Below, piece after piece: positions 26,569 through 39,300 of a stretch of 64,000 nucleotides of DNA. This stretch comes from Rostratula benghalensis (taxonomy: Eukaryota > Chordata > Aves > Charadriiformes > Rostratulidae), in contig VXAI01000020.1 of NCBI GenBank assembly GCA_013399305.1, positions 1,939,210-2,003,209 of the forward strand, in the 5' to 3' direction. Under the pieces are notes generated by a model. It saw only the letters and a program-made list of their open reading frames with translations. It had not been told where the DNA came from and made no database searches. Position numbers and translations under genes: made by a program. Each line of letters starts with the position of its first letter. Position 1 is the first letter of the stretch.

Positions 26569-29500
26569 GCTCGTTTTTTAATTTGTTCTCACACAGGGCT
26601 TTTTGTCAAGACAGTCTATAAATGCCTACCTTGATGTGCCATCAAGACTCCCTCCCTTAAAACATTTTCCTCAGCCTCTTTGGTCAGGAACACTGCAGGT
26701 GTCATACTCAGACAGTGTGGCTTTGAGGGAGGAACATGTACTCCTCAGACATTCAAAATCAAGCATTTATTATGGCATATGCCATCGAGAATGCCTTGTT
26801 TTTATATTCTGCTCAGTGAACCAAGGTTATCTACTTCACTGAGAAGAACTGTGTAGGAGACCATCTCCTTTGTTTATTCCATTTGCAGACAGACAAAAGG
26901 CAAGTTTAATGAATGACACATGGATGCCTCAAGAAGTTGTTAACTAGAACCATTCTACAGTTTTCCACTCCAGAGCTTCACCCTGTTTCTGATAACACAG
27001 CAATCCCCCACACTTCTAAAGGGAAAACTGCCTTACCTCTTACCCAAAAATGCTTTCCCCCCTCAAAATACAGTGGCGAGGCTAATTTTCTTGTCAGTGC
27101 AGGTTACACCTCATTGGCCTAGATCACATTTGCAGTGGGAAGTAACGTAATGCTCCCTTTTGATTTCTCCTGGCCAGCAATCACTTCATTTCTGAAGCAG
27201 AGTGCTGTGTGAGTCTGCTCTATAAAGTCTTGCCTCACGAGCACTGTAGATGTCCTCGAGGCATAAGTCTGATAGTAGTCCAGGTAACTGTGAACACCAC
27301 CTGAGTGAGGCACAGGATAATAATAAAGACGGCAGCAATGCCTATACTTCACCAGGTTATTCTCCTTTGTTTTTGTTTTCTATATTTATAAAACAGTCGG
27401 TGTGCTTCAGCTTAAAAATAATGATAGATAAATCCATAATTTTAATAACCTCCAGAATTTTTTGAGCCTTATCTCTAATAAGATCTCAAGAAATGCCTGT
27501 TAGTATTCTCAAGTTACTACCACTCAGCAGCTGAGTGAGCAGCCTACAGCAGGGTCTTTTCCATCACATGTGCACTTGAAGTTTGGGTTGGCGATACTAA
27601 TAGCACACCCTTGAACTGTGTCTCCATTCTTCAACATGACACTAAAAGTGGACTGTGCTGCTCTGGAGCACTTTGTCAGCTCACAGTGATTGAAAGATCC
27701 TCCCCAAGGCTCTTTTCTCCTTAATATCATGCAGAATTTCTGCCTTCCCTTTCAAAAGAAAATTCCTTCTTTAACTTCTCTAGGGTCACTGTATACTGGT
27801 GCAGAAAACAGGTGCAAGACAGGTCTTTCTTTCTTGTTAAATTTCTGTACACTTCAATTCTCCATAGATGATTCACATAATTTCTGGATCAAATTACCTG
27901 GTTTTAACTACTGACAGGATCAAATTAACAAGGAAAAATGGAATATAAAATTAAACGCATTGTAATGAGGGTGTGACACACAGAAATACTCCTAACAGGC
28001 CAAACTCTGTTCCTCTGTTCAGAAAGGTACCTGTACACTCCCTGAATTTATAGCAGGCCAATAGTGAACATCAAATTCAGCCCACTGAGCAATGCATTTG
28101 AAGTTAACTACACCTCTGCCTTCAGTGATTGAAAGCCTCTGTCTCCCGGATCCAGTCACTTGCCAAGTTCAGAGGACACAGGTGTGAAAGCACTCTCTCT
28201 ACAGAAATCCTTATTTCAGAACTGACTCTATGAAAGGACTGTCATACTATGCAGACAACATATGACAGCAACAACTACAGTGGAAAAAAGTACATTTCTG
28301 TCCTTTGCAAATCAGACCTGACACATCCACCTTTTGCATTAAAGCAAATGTAAAATACCCACGTTACTGGGGGTCTTGCCAGCCCTGGAACTGAAGCAGC
28401 ATCCTGAAAAAGAGAAGTTGCTTACTCAAAAGTTAATGCAACTCTCTTACTTAGAGAGTTAAACTATCTCTGAATGGCATTGTACCATACAATACAGACA
28501 TAACAAGGTTACTGCTCACTCTTTGCACTGAGATCTATTCTACTCCATTCTATGCCATACCCTTTTCTCCTTCATCACACTCCTCCCTTTTGACACCCAG
28601 ACCACAAAGCAATCTGAGTAACTTCAACAATAAAGGGGCTTCAATTTTTATTATCTGCTTGTGCTCAGACTTCCAGTACATATATTACGAACTAAGAGTT
28701 TCTGTACAGATTCAGCTTAGGTTTCCAAATTAATCTGATTATTACACTGAGCACGAGGTCTTTTCCTCAGGTATTTACCTCTTCACCTGCTATAGCAAAC
28801 ACCAATCAGTAACAGCAAATAAAAGGCTGAAGAGGGCTGCTACAGTAATATCTAATTACTACTTTTAGAGAATAGGTTGATCTTTGTGTGAGTATGTTGA
28901 AGCAACCACACTAAAATCCAGAGGTCTACTCCCTAATTTAGGATTCTAGTTCTGCTTTCAGCATCACTTAAAAACACAGGCATACAGTTCAGTTTATTGT
29001 TTTGCCTGGTCACATTAAGTCATACCAATATTTAAATCTTTTAAGTTTCATAAATTAATCCGGAGCGATGGTGAGGAGCAGAGGACTATTTTGTTAGCTT
29101 TCAGTGCAAAGTGACATGGGTCTCAAACACCTCTGTATCCTTTCAGCTATTAAGATATTTATTCTGCAATTAAAGATTTTAGCTATCTTGTTCTCCAATT
29201 TACCTTACTTACATGATTTGCCATCCTTGAATTTCTTCCACATAAGATATTTCACACGTCTGCAAAATTACTTAGACTGGAGATCCATTTGCAAGTCATA
29301 ATCTTGTTCCAATGAGTAGTACATTATAGTCAGTAAACAGAATGTCAGGTATATGCATAGCTACTCTCAAATAATTTGAACAAATTTATGTCATGTATAT
29401 ATACGTAAACCAGCCAGAGTTAACAGATGTTGGTCTCTAATCTTTACAGGTTCCTCCTTTACTTTGGAGTTGCAGGGACAGGTATTTGAGATCTTAAATA

Positions 29501-30358
29501 AAACACACACATCTGAATACAATTCTATAAATAGTAGTGATTTAAGGGCTTGCTATACTGTTCATAAAGAAAGATTCCCAGAAAATGTTTTCTGAAATAG
29601 AAGCTTTGATGGATAGGACCCAGTAGTTTAAATCAATATATAACCTTGTAGGCAAGCACTGTTGGTGCAAGTTGTATACCTCCAAATCTTACTTCCCTGT
29701 GAGGTTCCACAAAGCCTAAATTTAAAGTCACAAGAATTCATTTCATACCCCAAATACAATGACATAATCTGTCATGGAAAAAGGACAATGTGGAATCCAG
29801 TTCAGTACTATTACAGCTATATAGAAATCCATTGTGGGAATGATGGGCAGCATATGCATGCACCATGACTTGCTTCTCTGTAACAGTATTAACTGGCATA
29901 ACTAGTGTAAGGAAAAGGCTGCTAACAATTCTAATTAAATTAATAGGTCTGCTTTGTACCAGTAATTTCACCCTGCAATGCCATATATTCCCCCCTAAGC
30001 CAAGGGGAAAAGGGCAAAAAACAGTGATAAATGCAACAGTACTGAACAAAGAACCTCCTCTTCACACCCTCCATTCCTCACAGCTCTAAGAGAAGATCTC
30101 CAGCAGCATTTTCCCACACTTGAACCTCATGGTGCTATTTAAGAACAATGTGAACAGGCAAGACAGTTATCACTATGTCTTATGTGTGTTACTTTTTCTT
30201 TTAAAATAAGCTGTGAATCTTAATGCTCCAAATTTGGAAGTGGAGCATTCCTGAACAAGTCCCTTGTATACCATTTCACCTTTTATCCCAAAGTTTCCTT
30301 CCTTGATGGCCTCAAAAAAGTAGTAGAAAACATTAGATTAGGGGGTGGTCACAAGAAC

Positions 30359-30499
30359 GAGGCAATGTGGAGAATGTTAATACTCAGTGAAATTACTTAC
30401 CTTTGCCCATATAATCCTTGTCTGATGTTTACTGCTTTACACTCTGGGAATAATTTCTTTATGCTTCCTCAGCTCAGAGAAAACAGTGGTACTTCTGGG
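30359..30499. repeat. Local direct duplication, copy 1
   Basis: This block, GAGGCAATGTGGAGAA to about GTACTTCTGG, recurs 1.13 kb to the right at 31486-31630 in the same orientation with scattered substitutions and short indels. Landmarks in common are CAGTGAAATTACTTACCTTT, CTGGGAATAATTT, TTATGCTTC and GAGAAAACAGTG. On the minus strand it contains AAG|GTAAGT at 30399-30400, a full-consensus donor shared with the other copy. It is not a repeat family I recognise. Confidence 0.85.
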
Positions 30500-31485
30500 C
30501 TCAGGCTGAGACAAGAAACCATTAAGTGTCCAGAAAGGTGTCTTTTAGGGGAGGTGACAGCTGAGCAGAGCATTTCAGGGTCACAACTTTAGGTGCAAGC
30601 ATGTCTATTTCACTTTAAATGATTCCGTTGATTTTTTAATTTAATTTTTAAGTACCCTTAGATCTTCCTAACCTTACTGAGACTCTGTGAGGATAAATAC
30701 ATCAAAGGCCTAAGGCAAAAAGACACTATCACATTGGGAGTTAAATCACAGATGGACAAGATTTAAGAGAGACACTTAGTATTTCTTCACCAGTCACTGC
30801 AAAATGGAAGTTCAGAATTATTTAAGAAAAAAACACCCAACAACTGTATGCCTTTCTCTGGATGAAAACATTGAAGTTACTAATTACCTATATGAAGCAG
30901 AGTATTCCAACTGTAAGTAATTACTTATGAAAAGTGATGGTAATTTGTCTAACTCATCCACTCTCACCTGGTCCCCTCCACATTCAAGTATGCACTCTCT
31001 GAACCTTCCATGTAGGCTGGTTTTTCAGGATCAGTAATTTTAAATAGCTTAAAATCTACTCATGTCTTAACAATGGAAGAAGTGAGTGGACCTTAAACCT
31101 GTTTTCTTCATGAGGGAACAATGGCTTCCATTAATTTTCTTGTTGGCAATCAAATAGAATAATTTCCCCAGTTTCTTTCTCAATCCTGTATTGAATAACC
31201 ATGTCTGTTCCTTCATTTATTAATCTTCTAAAAGTAAAGGCAAATAATCATAACATAAGCACCCAGAAAGTGAGAAAAATTAGTCACTGATGTTTGGGGT
31301 TTTACTACTTGCAAGTTATTTTTAAAAACTTTCAATCAAAAGATTGAACACACAGCTACGTTATTTCCCTTTCCACCAGGACATGAGTCTTCTATATTGT
31401 TAGCAAATGTAATACAGAAAGGAAGAAAAGTAATAAATTTAAGAATAAATGAATAGTGGGGAGGGAAGACATGGTCTTGAATAAT

Positions 31486-31630
31486 GAGGCAATGTGGAGA
31501 AGGTTAATATTCAGTGAAATTACTTACCTTTACCTGTAAAGGTAAATTTTAGTCTGAAGTTTACTGGGTTTCAGTCTGGGAATAATTTATTTATGCTTCT
31601 TCATCTTAGAGAAAACAGTGCTACTTTTGG
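31486..31630. repeat. Local direct duplication, copy 2
   Basis: This is the partner of 30359-30499. It keeps the minus-strand AAG|GTAAGT site (31526-31527). Here, unlike in copy 1, the site overlaps a perfect 8-bp palindrome, ACCTTTAC-CT-GTAAAGGT (31526-31543). The two copies differ at many single positions, so the duplication is not recent. Confidence 0.85.
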
Positions 31631-34600
31631 TAATGCTAAGAAAATAAGTTTAGTGAGTTGGTTTAATTTTAAATACCAGGGAGGAAACACATCACTAAGC
31701 ATGCCTTAGGTTGGAAATAGGAATTTTATTCTTTCCTCCTTGCTCTGGCTCATAGAAAAGAGTGCAGACTAGGTACAGAAGAGTCATGCCAAACAACATA
31801 TGAAGACTCACTTTATGAGATCAGTTTTGGAGTTGTAAATTCTAAGGTAAAGTAACTTTATTTAACTATCCATCTTTGAATGATTAATCCACTCACTGCA
31901 TGAACTTCAAATGAACTACATAAATCTGAGCCAGGTCTATGTTAAGAAAAAAAATAATACAAATACAGGGAAAAGTATGAGATCCTGCAGGCATTTTGCT
32001 CAGACAGGCTTAGTGTTTCTTAAAATATTGTATGCCTGATTATGCTCATAAGGTCTGGAAATGGGGAATGCTACAGTCTTTACTTACAGAGTAATATAAC
32101 ATTACATGTGTTATTTTAGAAGCATTGCACCAGTGCAGGCCAGCTATCCACATACAAAAATAGATACTTTTTCGACCCAGGAGAGGATGTGCAGTTTCTT
32201 GAGGAAAAAAAAAGGAAATCTGTCCATGAAACACTAACAAAAATGTTAACTGCAAAGCGTATTTTAAACTGAAACACACAATGTTGTTATTAATTTTAAC
32301 ATACAACACCTTTATGGGCAAACACTATTATACATAAGGCAACTAAGGAGTACTATATTGGAACTATATCCCTAAAGATAATATGCAATCTAATTAATTC
32401 AAAATTACTTCTTTCAATCTGATTGCACTGCTTACTGAGAAGCAATAAGAAAGAATATCTTTTATCCAGCATTTTAAGCAATGTATAAGAAAAAAGGAGA
32501 AAGAGCATAATATAATGAACAACTTAGAGTCAGTCAAAAGTTGCAACATCTTTTTATGGGAAAAGATGCTTACTGAAAAATGTCTCTTTTCCACACAAAA
32601 AGTTACACTTCCATAGGAGCAGAGAAAATGTTAAAAACCATTTTTACACTTAGAGTAAAATTTCTTCAGTTCCAGTGTCACCAAACCCAATTGCAATATC
32701 TAATCAAACATATTTATAGTCAAGAGCAAAATGATTAATTTTTTTTCACTTCTTTGCAAAAGATATCATTCTGTTCTTCCCATTCGCACTCCTCAGAAGT
32801 AGGCACGTAGTTCTGATAAAACTACACACTTCTTTGTTAGCAGAATAGCTGGCAAGCCTATCAACTATGCAAATAACATTTGGATTGCAAACCACATTTA
32901 CTGCTCTTGGCTGATGGAAGAATGATCATTCCATGTCTCAATTCACTAAGAGCATACTGACTACCTAAATACACAGCATTTCCTGTACCCCTAAAAGCTT
33001 CCACAGTTTAGTAAACACATTCCACATATTACAGTAAAAGATTTCAAATCCAAGTTTTTCTTCCACAGAGCATCCTGTATTTTTACACCCTAGAATGTTA
33101 TGGAAGGAAAGGGAGGAATGCTGTATGCATTTTATTGGTAATTGTTCTGGGGTCTGTTACAACACGTGGTTTGATTTCTAAGCTATCTAAGAAGAGGCAG
33201 AACCCCAAGCCTCAACGAGTGCATATTAGAAAGCATACATTATGCCCTCTATCGAAAATTACGTAATTTGACAGTAAAATGTATAAGTAAGCCCATAATT
33301 ACCTTAAGTGTCTGCCACACAGTCAACCCTCCAGGCTTACAAGTCAAAATATTGTGGTAGAGATCCCAGAAAACAGAGGTAAGGAGAAAAGGGAGGGCCA
33401 GGATATGACTTTAGGGTTAAACACTACCCTGAGCCACTTCCTCGACACACCATGATTCAGAATGTGTGGGACTGAGAGCCCTTGCATGTGGAACAGTCTC
33501 TACAGCTATGGCTGGGTTATCAGGGCCAGCCTCCCTCTGTGCCTGCGCTGTCAGTTACCTCTGACACGAAGGAGTGACAAAGAAGAGTCACACCATTTTG
33601 AAACGCAGAACTCCCCTGAACACTACTCACCTGAAAAACAAAGCATCAGCTGTTTTTTGGCAATGCATGTGTGGAATAATCCACCCATTCGCATCTCCAA
33701 AGTTGCAGCGCAATCTGCTTTTTGTGGACAGCAGAGATCCTGTGGCATTTTTCACAAGAGAAGGAGGTTTGCCACATTATTCTTGGCCAGTTTCCTGTCT
33801 ATCCCTACTATGTCCCATGGGTCCTAGCTGCTGTCTTCTGCAAAGCTGGCTACGTTTCATGGTATTGTAGATAAATAGTTGCAAAAAAGATTTGGAGCAC
33901 AGAGAATGAAAAGTATTGTGCAATTCTTACAGGCATATCAAATATAAGGTTTGCCTCACATGCGCAGAACGATACTGACACACTGAACATGTATTTATTA
34001 ATCAGTTACATCTGCTAGGTCTTTTCACCACTCTCACAGCATCAGAGCCACTAGCTGAGGTGCAGTTTCAAACACATTGCATGAAAAGGTCTGTGGGACT
34101 CACAGCATAGAGAGCTTCTCTTTGATTTCATACCCAAGCCTATGAATTTCGCAATAGGTAAAATTTACCCTTTAATTTGTATTGGGCCTCTTTCCATGTC
34201 CATAGAAGAGAACTACATGTGTAATTTTTAGGCACTGCCCAGTAACTGAAACACCATAGAAAAGGCAATAGCCTTTCATGAAACCAACTCAGTGTACACA
34301 TACTCAACCCCCAACAATAAATCAGGGCCAGCTACGCCAGCACTGAGAGATGACAAAAAATACAAGCTCTGTGGAATACCAAACACTCTTTTGCCCCGTG
34401 CTATGAGGCGTAAATGTTCCTATCACTTGGGAACATGTAGAGATATTTTCAGTGATAGTCACTACAGTATATCCCTAAAGAAACACTACAAAAAAGCTGA
34501 AACTTTTATAAAAATGGTCAAAAAGTGATCAAATAAAAAATGAGACTGTTGCAATGGATGACTGCACATGTAACAAGATGGGCTGTAGACCTGAGATTGC

Positions 34601-36061
34601 ATCTATGGTCTTGGTTCCTGTTAAAAGCATCAAGTCCAGCAGAGGCTGTAGAATGAAACTAAGTATATTGAGTGAGTTTCAGTCTGCTATTTTTGCTGAA
34701 GTACTCAACGGGAATAGTAGCACTATTCTGGAGACACTAGAGACAAAAAAGGAACAGAAACAAACAGTAGAACAGTGAAGAGTGAAAAAGGAGGGAGAAC
34801 AGACAAGAGCAGCAGTGGGATACTTCAGTACTGGAGAAAACCATCTCCACCCTTGTTAGCCAAAGGGAGAACTGCAGGGACACCTGACCTGCTGATAGTG
34901 GAAAAGGCAACAGAAATAAAAGCACACCTACAGAAACAGTAAGAGGATGGAAAGTATAAAGATAACAAGGACAGAAAAGCAGAGCCTCAATAGCAAGAAT
35001 AAGCATACCAAATAATGAGAGAAAATCAAAGACAAAAACAGGTGGAAAGGGTCACAAAAGAGGCAGGATCTAATTTTAATAAGATAAACTCCATTCTTCC
35101 ATTTTCTCAGCCTTTGCTTTTGAGAGCACCTGGTATCATGGCAGACAGGGGAAGTTTTTCTACTTAAAAGTAACCTACTATGGGAAACTACTTGCAACTA
35201 TAGGGTTAATACCACAGCCAGTTGTTTGGGAAGTGTTATTTGGAAATTAGTTTGTTAAGCACTGACTATTTTGAAATGATAAAGAGTGTTGGAAAGGCAG
35301 AGATCTGAGAGCCACAGAAAAGAATCCTGAGAGCAATACAATCGAATGAGAATTTGAACTCACTAGTAGAAATCCTGCCCTCAGCGAACACAATAATAAC
35401 ATTTCCATTGGTTTCAGTGAAGCAAAGATTACAGCCAGCAACTGATGGACATAAATTGAAAAACATTCCCCACTCAAGGCTACGCAGATGCCTAGTGAAG
35501 GAAAGATTGCCCTGTAACGCAAAATATTCTAATCATAATGTCACAGAAAAAGCAAATATTAAAACTGTTTTAAGTATTTCAAATGTAGTTCAGAAGAATA
35601 ATTAGAATCATACAGAAACCTACGGTTATTGACATATTAAAATAGTTCAGGACAAAGGATGTGTTGCTTAGAAACTGAATTTACAGTAAAGATCCAACAC
35701 GCTCAGTGTTTTGTAAAAATCCAAGCATCACTTCTGGACATGTACTGTAGTCAGATAATAGCAGTAAGAAATAAACGCATGCATCTGAAAAATTATTGAT
35801 GCTAATTTATGTGTTAACAGTAAAAGTGTTGTGCTATGCACTCATGCTGAAGCCTACATTTGTCAGAGAAAGGTAAATTAGCAACCGTCTCTTCAGTTCC
35901 CTATGCTTTGCTTTTACAGCTGGGAGGTTTGCAAAGTACTTGAAAAACTTGACCCTTCTCCAGCCTCCCCCGCATGAGTCACCCAACCTTCCTTCAGTCA
36001 TTAGACTGCACTTCCTGCTGGGATCCAGCAGTAAAACAAACGAGAGACACCAGTTCTGGTC

Positions 36062-36300
36062 ACGGCGAGGGAGGTAATAAACCAGTGACAGGTATTTTTA
36101 TGAAATTTAAAATGAATTCCCATATATTGTACGTATTGATTAAGTGCCAATCCATGGCGCTATCTTACGCAGAGTCTTATTTCAAAAGACATTTTGAATC
36201 GCTCCGTTTCATTCCCTGTCCTGAAAGTATGCCTTGTTTACATACAGGCAAAATAATTTACTGTATTTTATGTGCTTCAGAAATATTACAGAAAAAATGT
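36062..36300. promoter_or_regulatory. Possible conserved non-coding element
   Basis: This is a high-complexity block between simpler AT-rich stretches. It has TGACAG of MEIS/TGIF type near 36087, homeobox-like TTTTTATGAAATTT, and TGTTTAC of forkhead type at 36235-36241. There is a 109-codon frame across it without family resemblance. The regulatory role is inferred from motif density only. Confidence 0.28.
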
Positions 36301-39300
36301 TAAATCACTTTACTTGTAAATGGATAAACTTAACAAGATTTTAATAACATTAAGAGTAAAATAAAACCAAAATTTCTCAGATAAAGTTCTAGAATTTCAT
36401 GTCATTATTAAATCTGTGTCAAATACTCTTGGTCAAGTTTGAGTTTTTTAGAAATCAACTGTCAGTTCACCTTTCCCACTTCGCCTCTGTTCACCATGAT
36501 AGCACACAGTTCTACCATGGCTTTAATAAATGTACATTTCTGGGAAAACCCCACCTTCCTCCCTCCAAAAAATAAATCCCAAATGAAACACCCTTTTAGA
36601 CAAGTGATCATGTTCAGTCAGCCAGATTTAATAACAAATTTGCCCTTGTCGTCCACAGACCCTTCCGGTATTTTAGTTCCAAACTTGCCTACTATTACAC
36701 TAACTGTACTAAGAGAACTGCTGTCCCCATAAACTCCTTGGGTTCATTCTACAGTGCACACAGGAGACACAACCCCTTTAAACTTCAAGGAGTTCCCATT
36801 GCAATGTAGAAGAGAAAAATTCAGAGATTATGGAATAATCATCTCCAAATCGATCAATTTCCCCCTGAAGGTAAAAAACTGAAAGAAAGAAAAAAGTTGA
36901 ACAGTTCCAGCTTGCCTTCTTGAAGGGAAAGTACCCCCAGGGCATGTTGTAGAATGATCCCCATCTCTTTCTCCTGATGCTTATTAAGAGGTCATAGATC
37001 TCAGTTACACTACAGCATTCCCAAATGATATCCCCAGCTAAGGACTATGACCTCTTAGTACAAGTACTGGGATATAAAATTAGGAATATTAAGGGTTCGC
37101 ATTAAGAAAGAGTTCGCTTCAACTATCAGTCATTTTGGAAGAACAGTTGGAATTAATGACATATCTGGTGTCTTGTAAAAAAACAGAGGAGCTTTAGTCA
37201 AAAGGACTGCAGGTTTCAGTGTTTTCCATAGGTTCCAGAAACTGTAGCAGGGCTAAATTTCTACCTGAATATCCCAGTGGATTTCCGCAACAGAATATTC
37301 AATACGAGTCTTTCTCAAAAAGCACAAGGGATGGCTCAGAACATCCTGGGTGAATTAAGATGTGCTTCCTTTTTGTCTTAAGCCTACTTCCTTTAAGTAA
37401 CAGTAATAGTATGGAAGTGACTTTACAGCCTTCTCATACAGGGTATTATGCCAGGACTAGCCAGGGACTGGAGTGTCTTTTCTCTCCAATGATTGTCTTT
37501 TTTCATAAAAAAAAAAAGTAGGTTTTTTATGAACCCTCCAGATAACGCTTGAGAGGATCAACTGAGCCCATATAGGTGGTGTGTTAGTGAACTACCACAT
37601 CACCCAGAAGCCTTAACACTCTACAGCTGATTGTATAAACATGAATTAAGGTTCTTCTAAAACTGTATGAAGCAAAGTGTTAAAGAGCTGTGGGGCATTT
37701 TGTTACGTTTGGTTTTCAAGCTATGAATTTAACTGCTGAACATATAAGTAATGATAATCTGTTGTACCTCCCATTCCGTTCATTTCTAAATGGTAATTAA
37801 AGCAAGCACCAATAATAAAACCAGCGAGTATTTCAAGAACATTATTTTAGGTGGTGCAGGAAATTCACCACTTAAAAAGACTAATTTGTCATGGCAACAA
37901 GACCCATTCTGTAATGCACTGACAATATATTATAAATAATCCAGTAACACAGAAGCATAGAATAAACAGCAGGTATTTACTCTACAATAACTGATTCTCT
38001 GAAACACTGTAGTAAATATGGTGGACTGTAGATGTATATATGTGCATACCTGCAAGACAATCATTATTTCATTTTTAATAGTGTGTCTATTAGAATCATA
38101 CACATGAATTCCCATTGTACTGGTAAAGGTCAGGGCAGCTATGACCCTGTATCAGCAGCAGCTTTACAATTCAAAGTCTGTATTACTGAGGACTGTGAAA
38201 AGCAAGACAAGCTTGGCCACAGGATCCATATTGATTACAACAGTAATTGGAAGCAGCATAGTTATCATAGGGTAAGTAATGACTATTTTTTTCTTCTTCA
38301 CATATGTGCCAGCGTTGATGATTCCCCCTGCCTCCTCCCTTCTCTCCCCTGCAGGCAACCATCTTCCTTGGACAATGAGAATTAGAAATTTCAGCTGCAT
38401 AGATCAAATAGTGATTATAGTACTGCTTTCCCAAAGCTAGAATAAGCTTTGTCAGTTACGTCCTCCACACAATGCCTGAAAAAGGTCACTGGATTACCTC
38501 ATGTCATCACCTGGCAGATCTCAGAAATTGGACCCTCTTCTGAAACAGGAGGGAGATGTCACTCAGGCAGTGGGAGAGTGAGGTTAATATTCAATGGGAA
38601 AGACACAGTAGCCAAATGGTAACACAGAGAGATACCCTGTACTGCCCATGTGGAAATGCTCTGTGAGGAAAGAGCTTGACCTTTAGAACACCCAGCAGTG
38701 GCTATAAATAAATGGAACAACAGACTGTCAATGTAATAAAGCAAGGTTCTAGATCTAGCTAGGGCAGATTTTCAACAGAGTACCAGGGAGGTTCTTGAAC
38801 TAAGTCTGAAAAAGCCACGGAACTGGGCAAGTCAGTGCTTGGAGACAGGGACAATGACATAGAGCTATAGCTTGGTAACCACAAAATACCAAAAGCAGAA
38901 GAGGAGTTATTTATAATGTTATCGTGGCCCCTCCCAGAGCCTAGTGTTATTGCATTCACCCACAACGGCATGTCAGGTATGCCTAATTGATGCTTTCACA
39001 GTCCTGTGTAAAAAACACACCACACAGACGTGCCCTTTGGTATAGCTTCAGATTATGACCATAGGTCACACTGCTGAGCATGACTTGGGAAAAAGACACT
39101 GAAGTAAGGTATATTGCTTACATAAAACTCTGAGTACATGCTGAAAAATAGGCTCTGGGTGATAGGTACATGGGATCTTTTAAGCTGCAAAACAGTGTAC
39201 TGTTGTCCTCAAAATTCACTCCTTGTATTCAGTGCAAGAGTAGTTATTTGAGGAACTTTGAGCAGAAACGATCAAAAGCATGGTTCAAATGTGTGATGCT

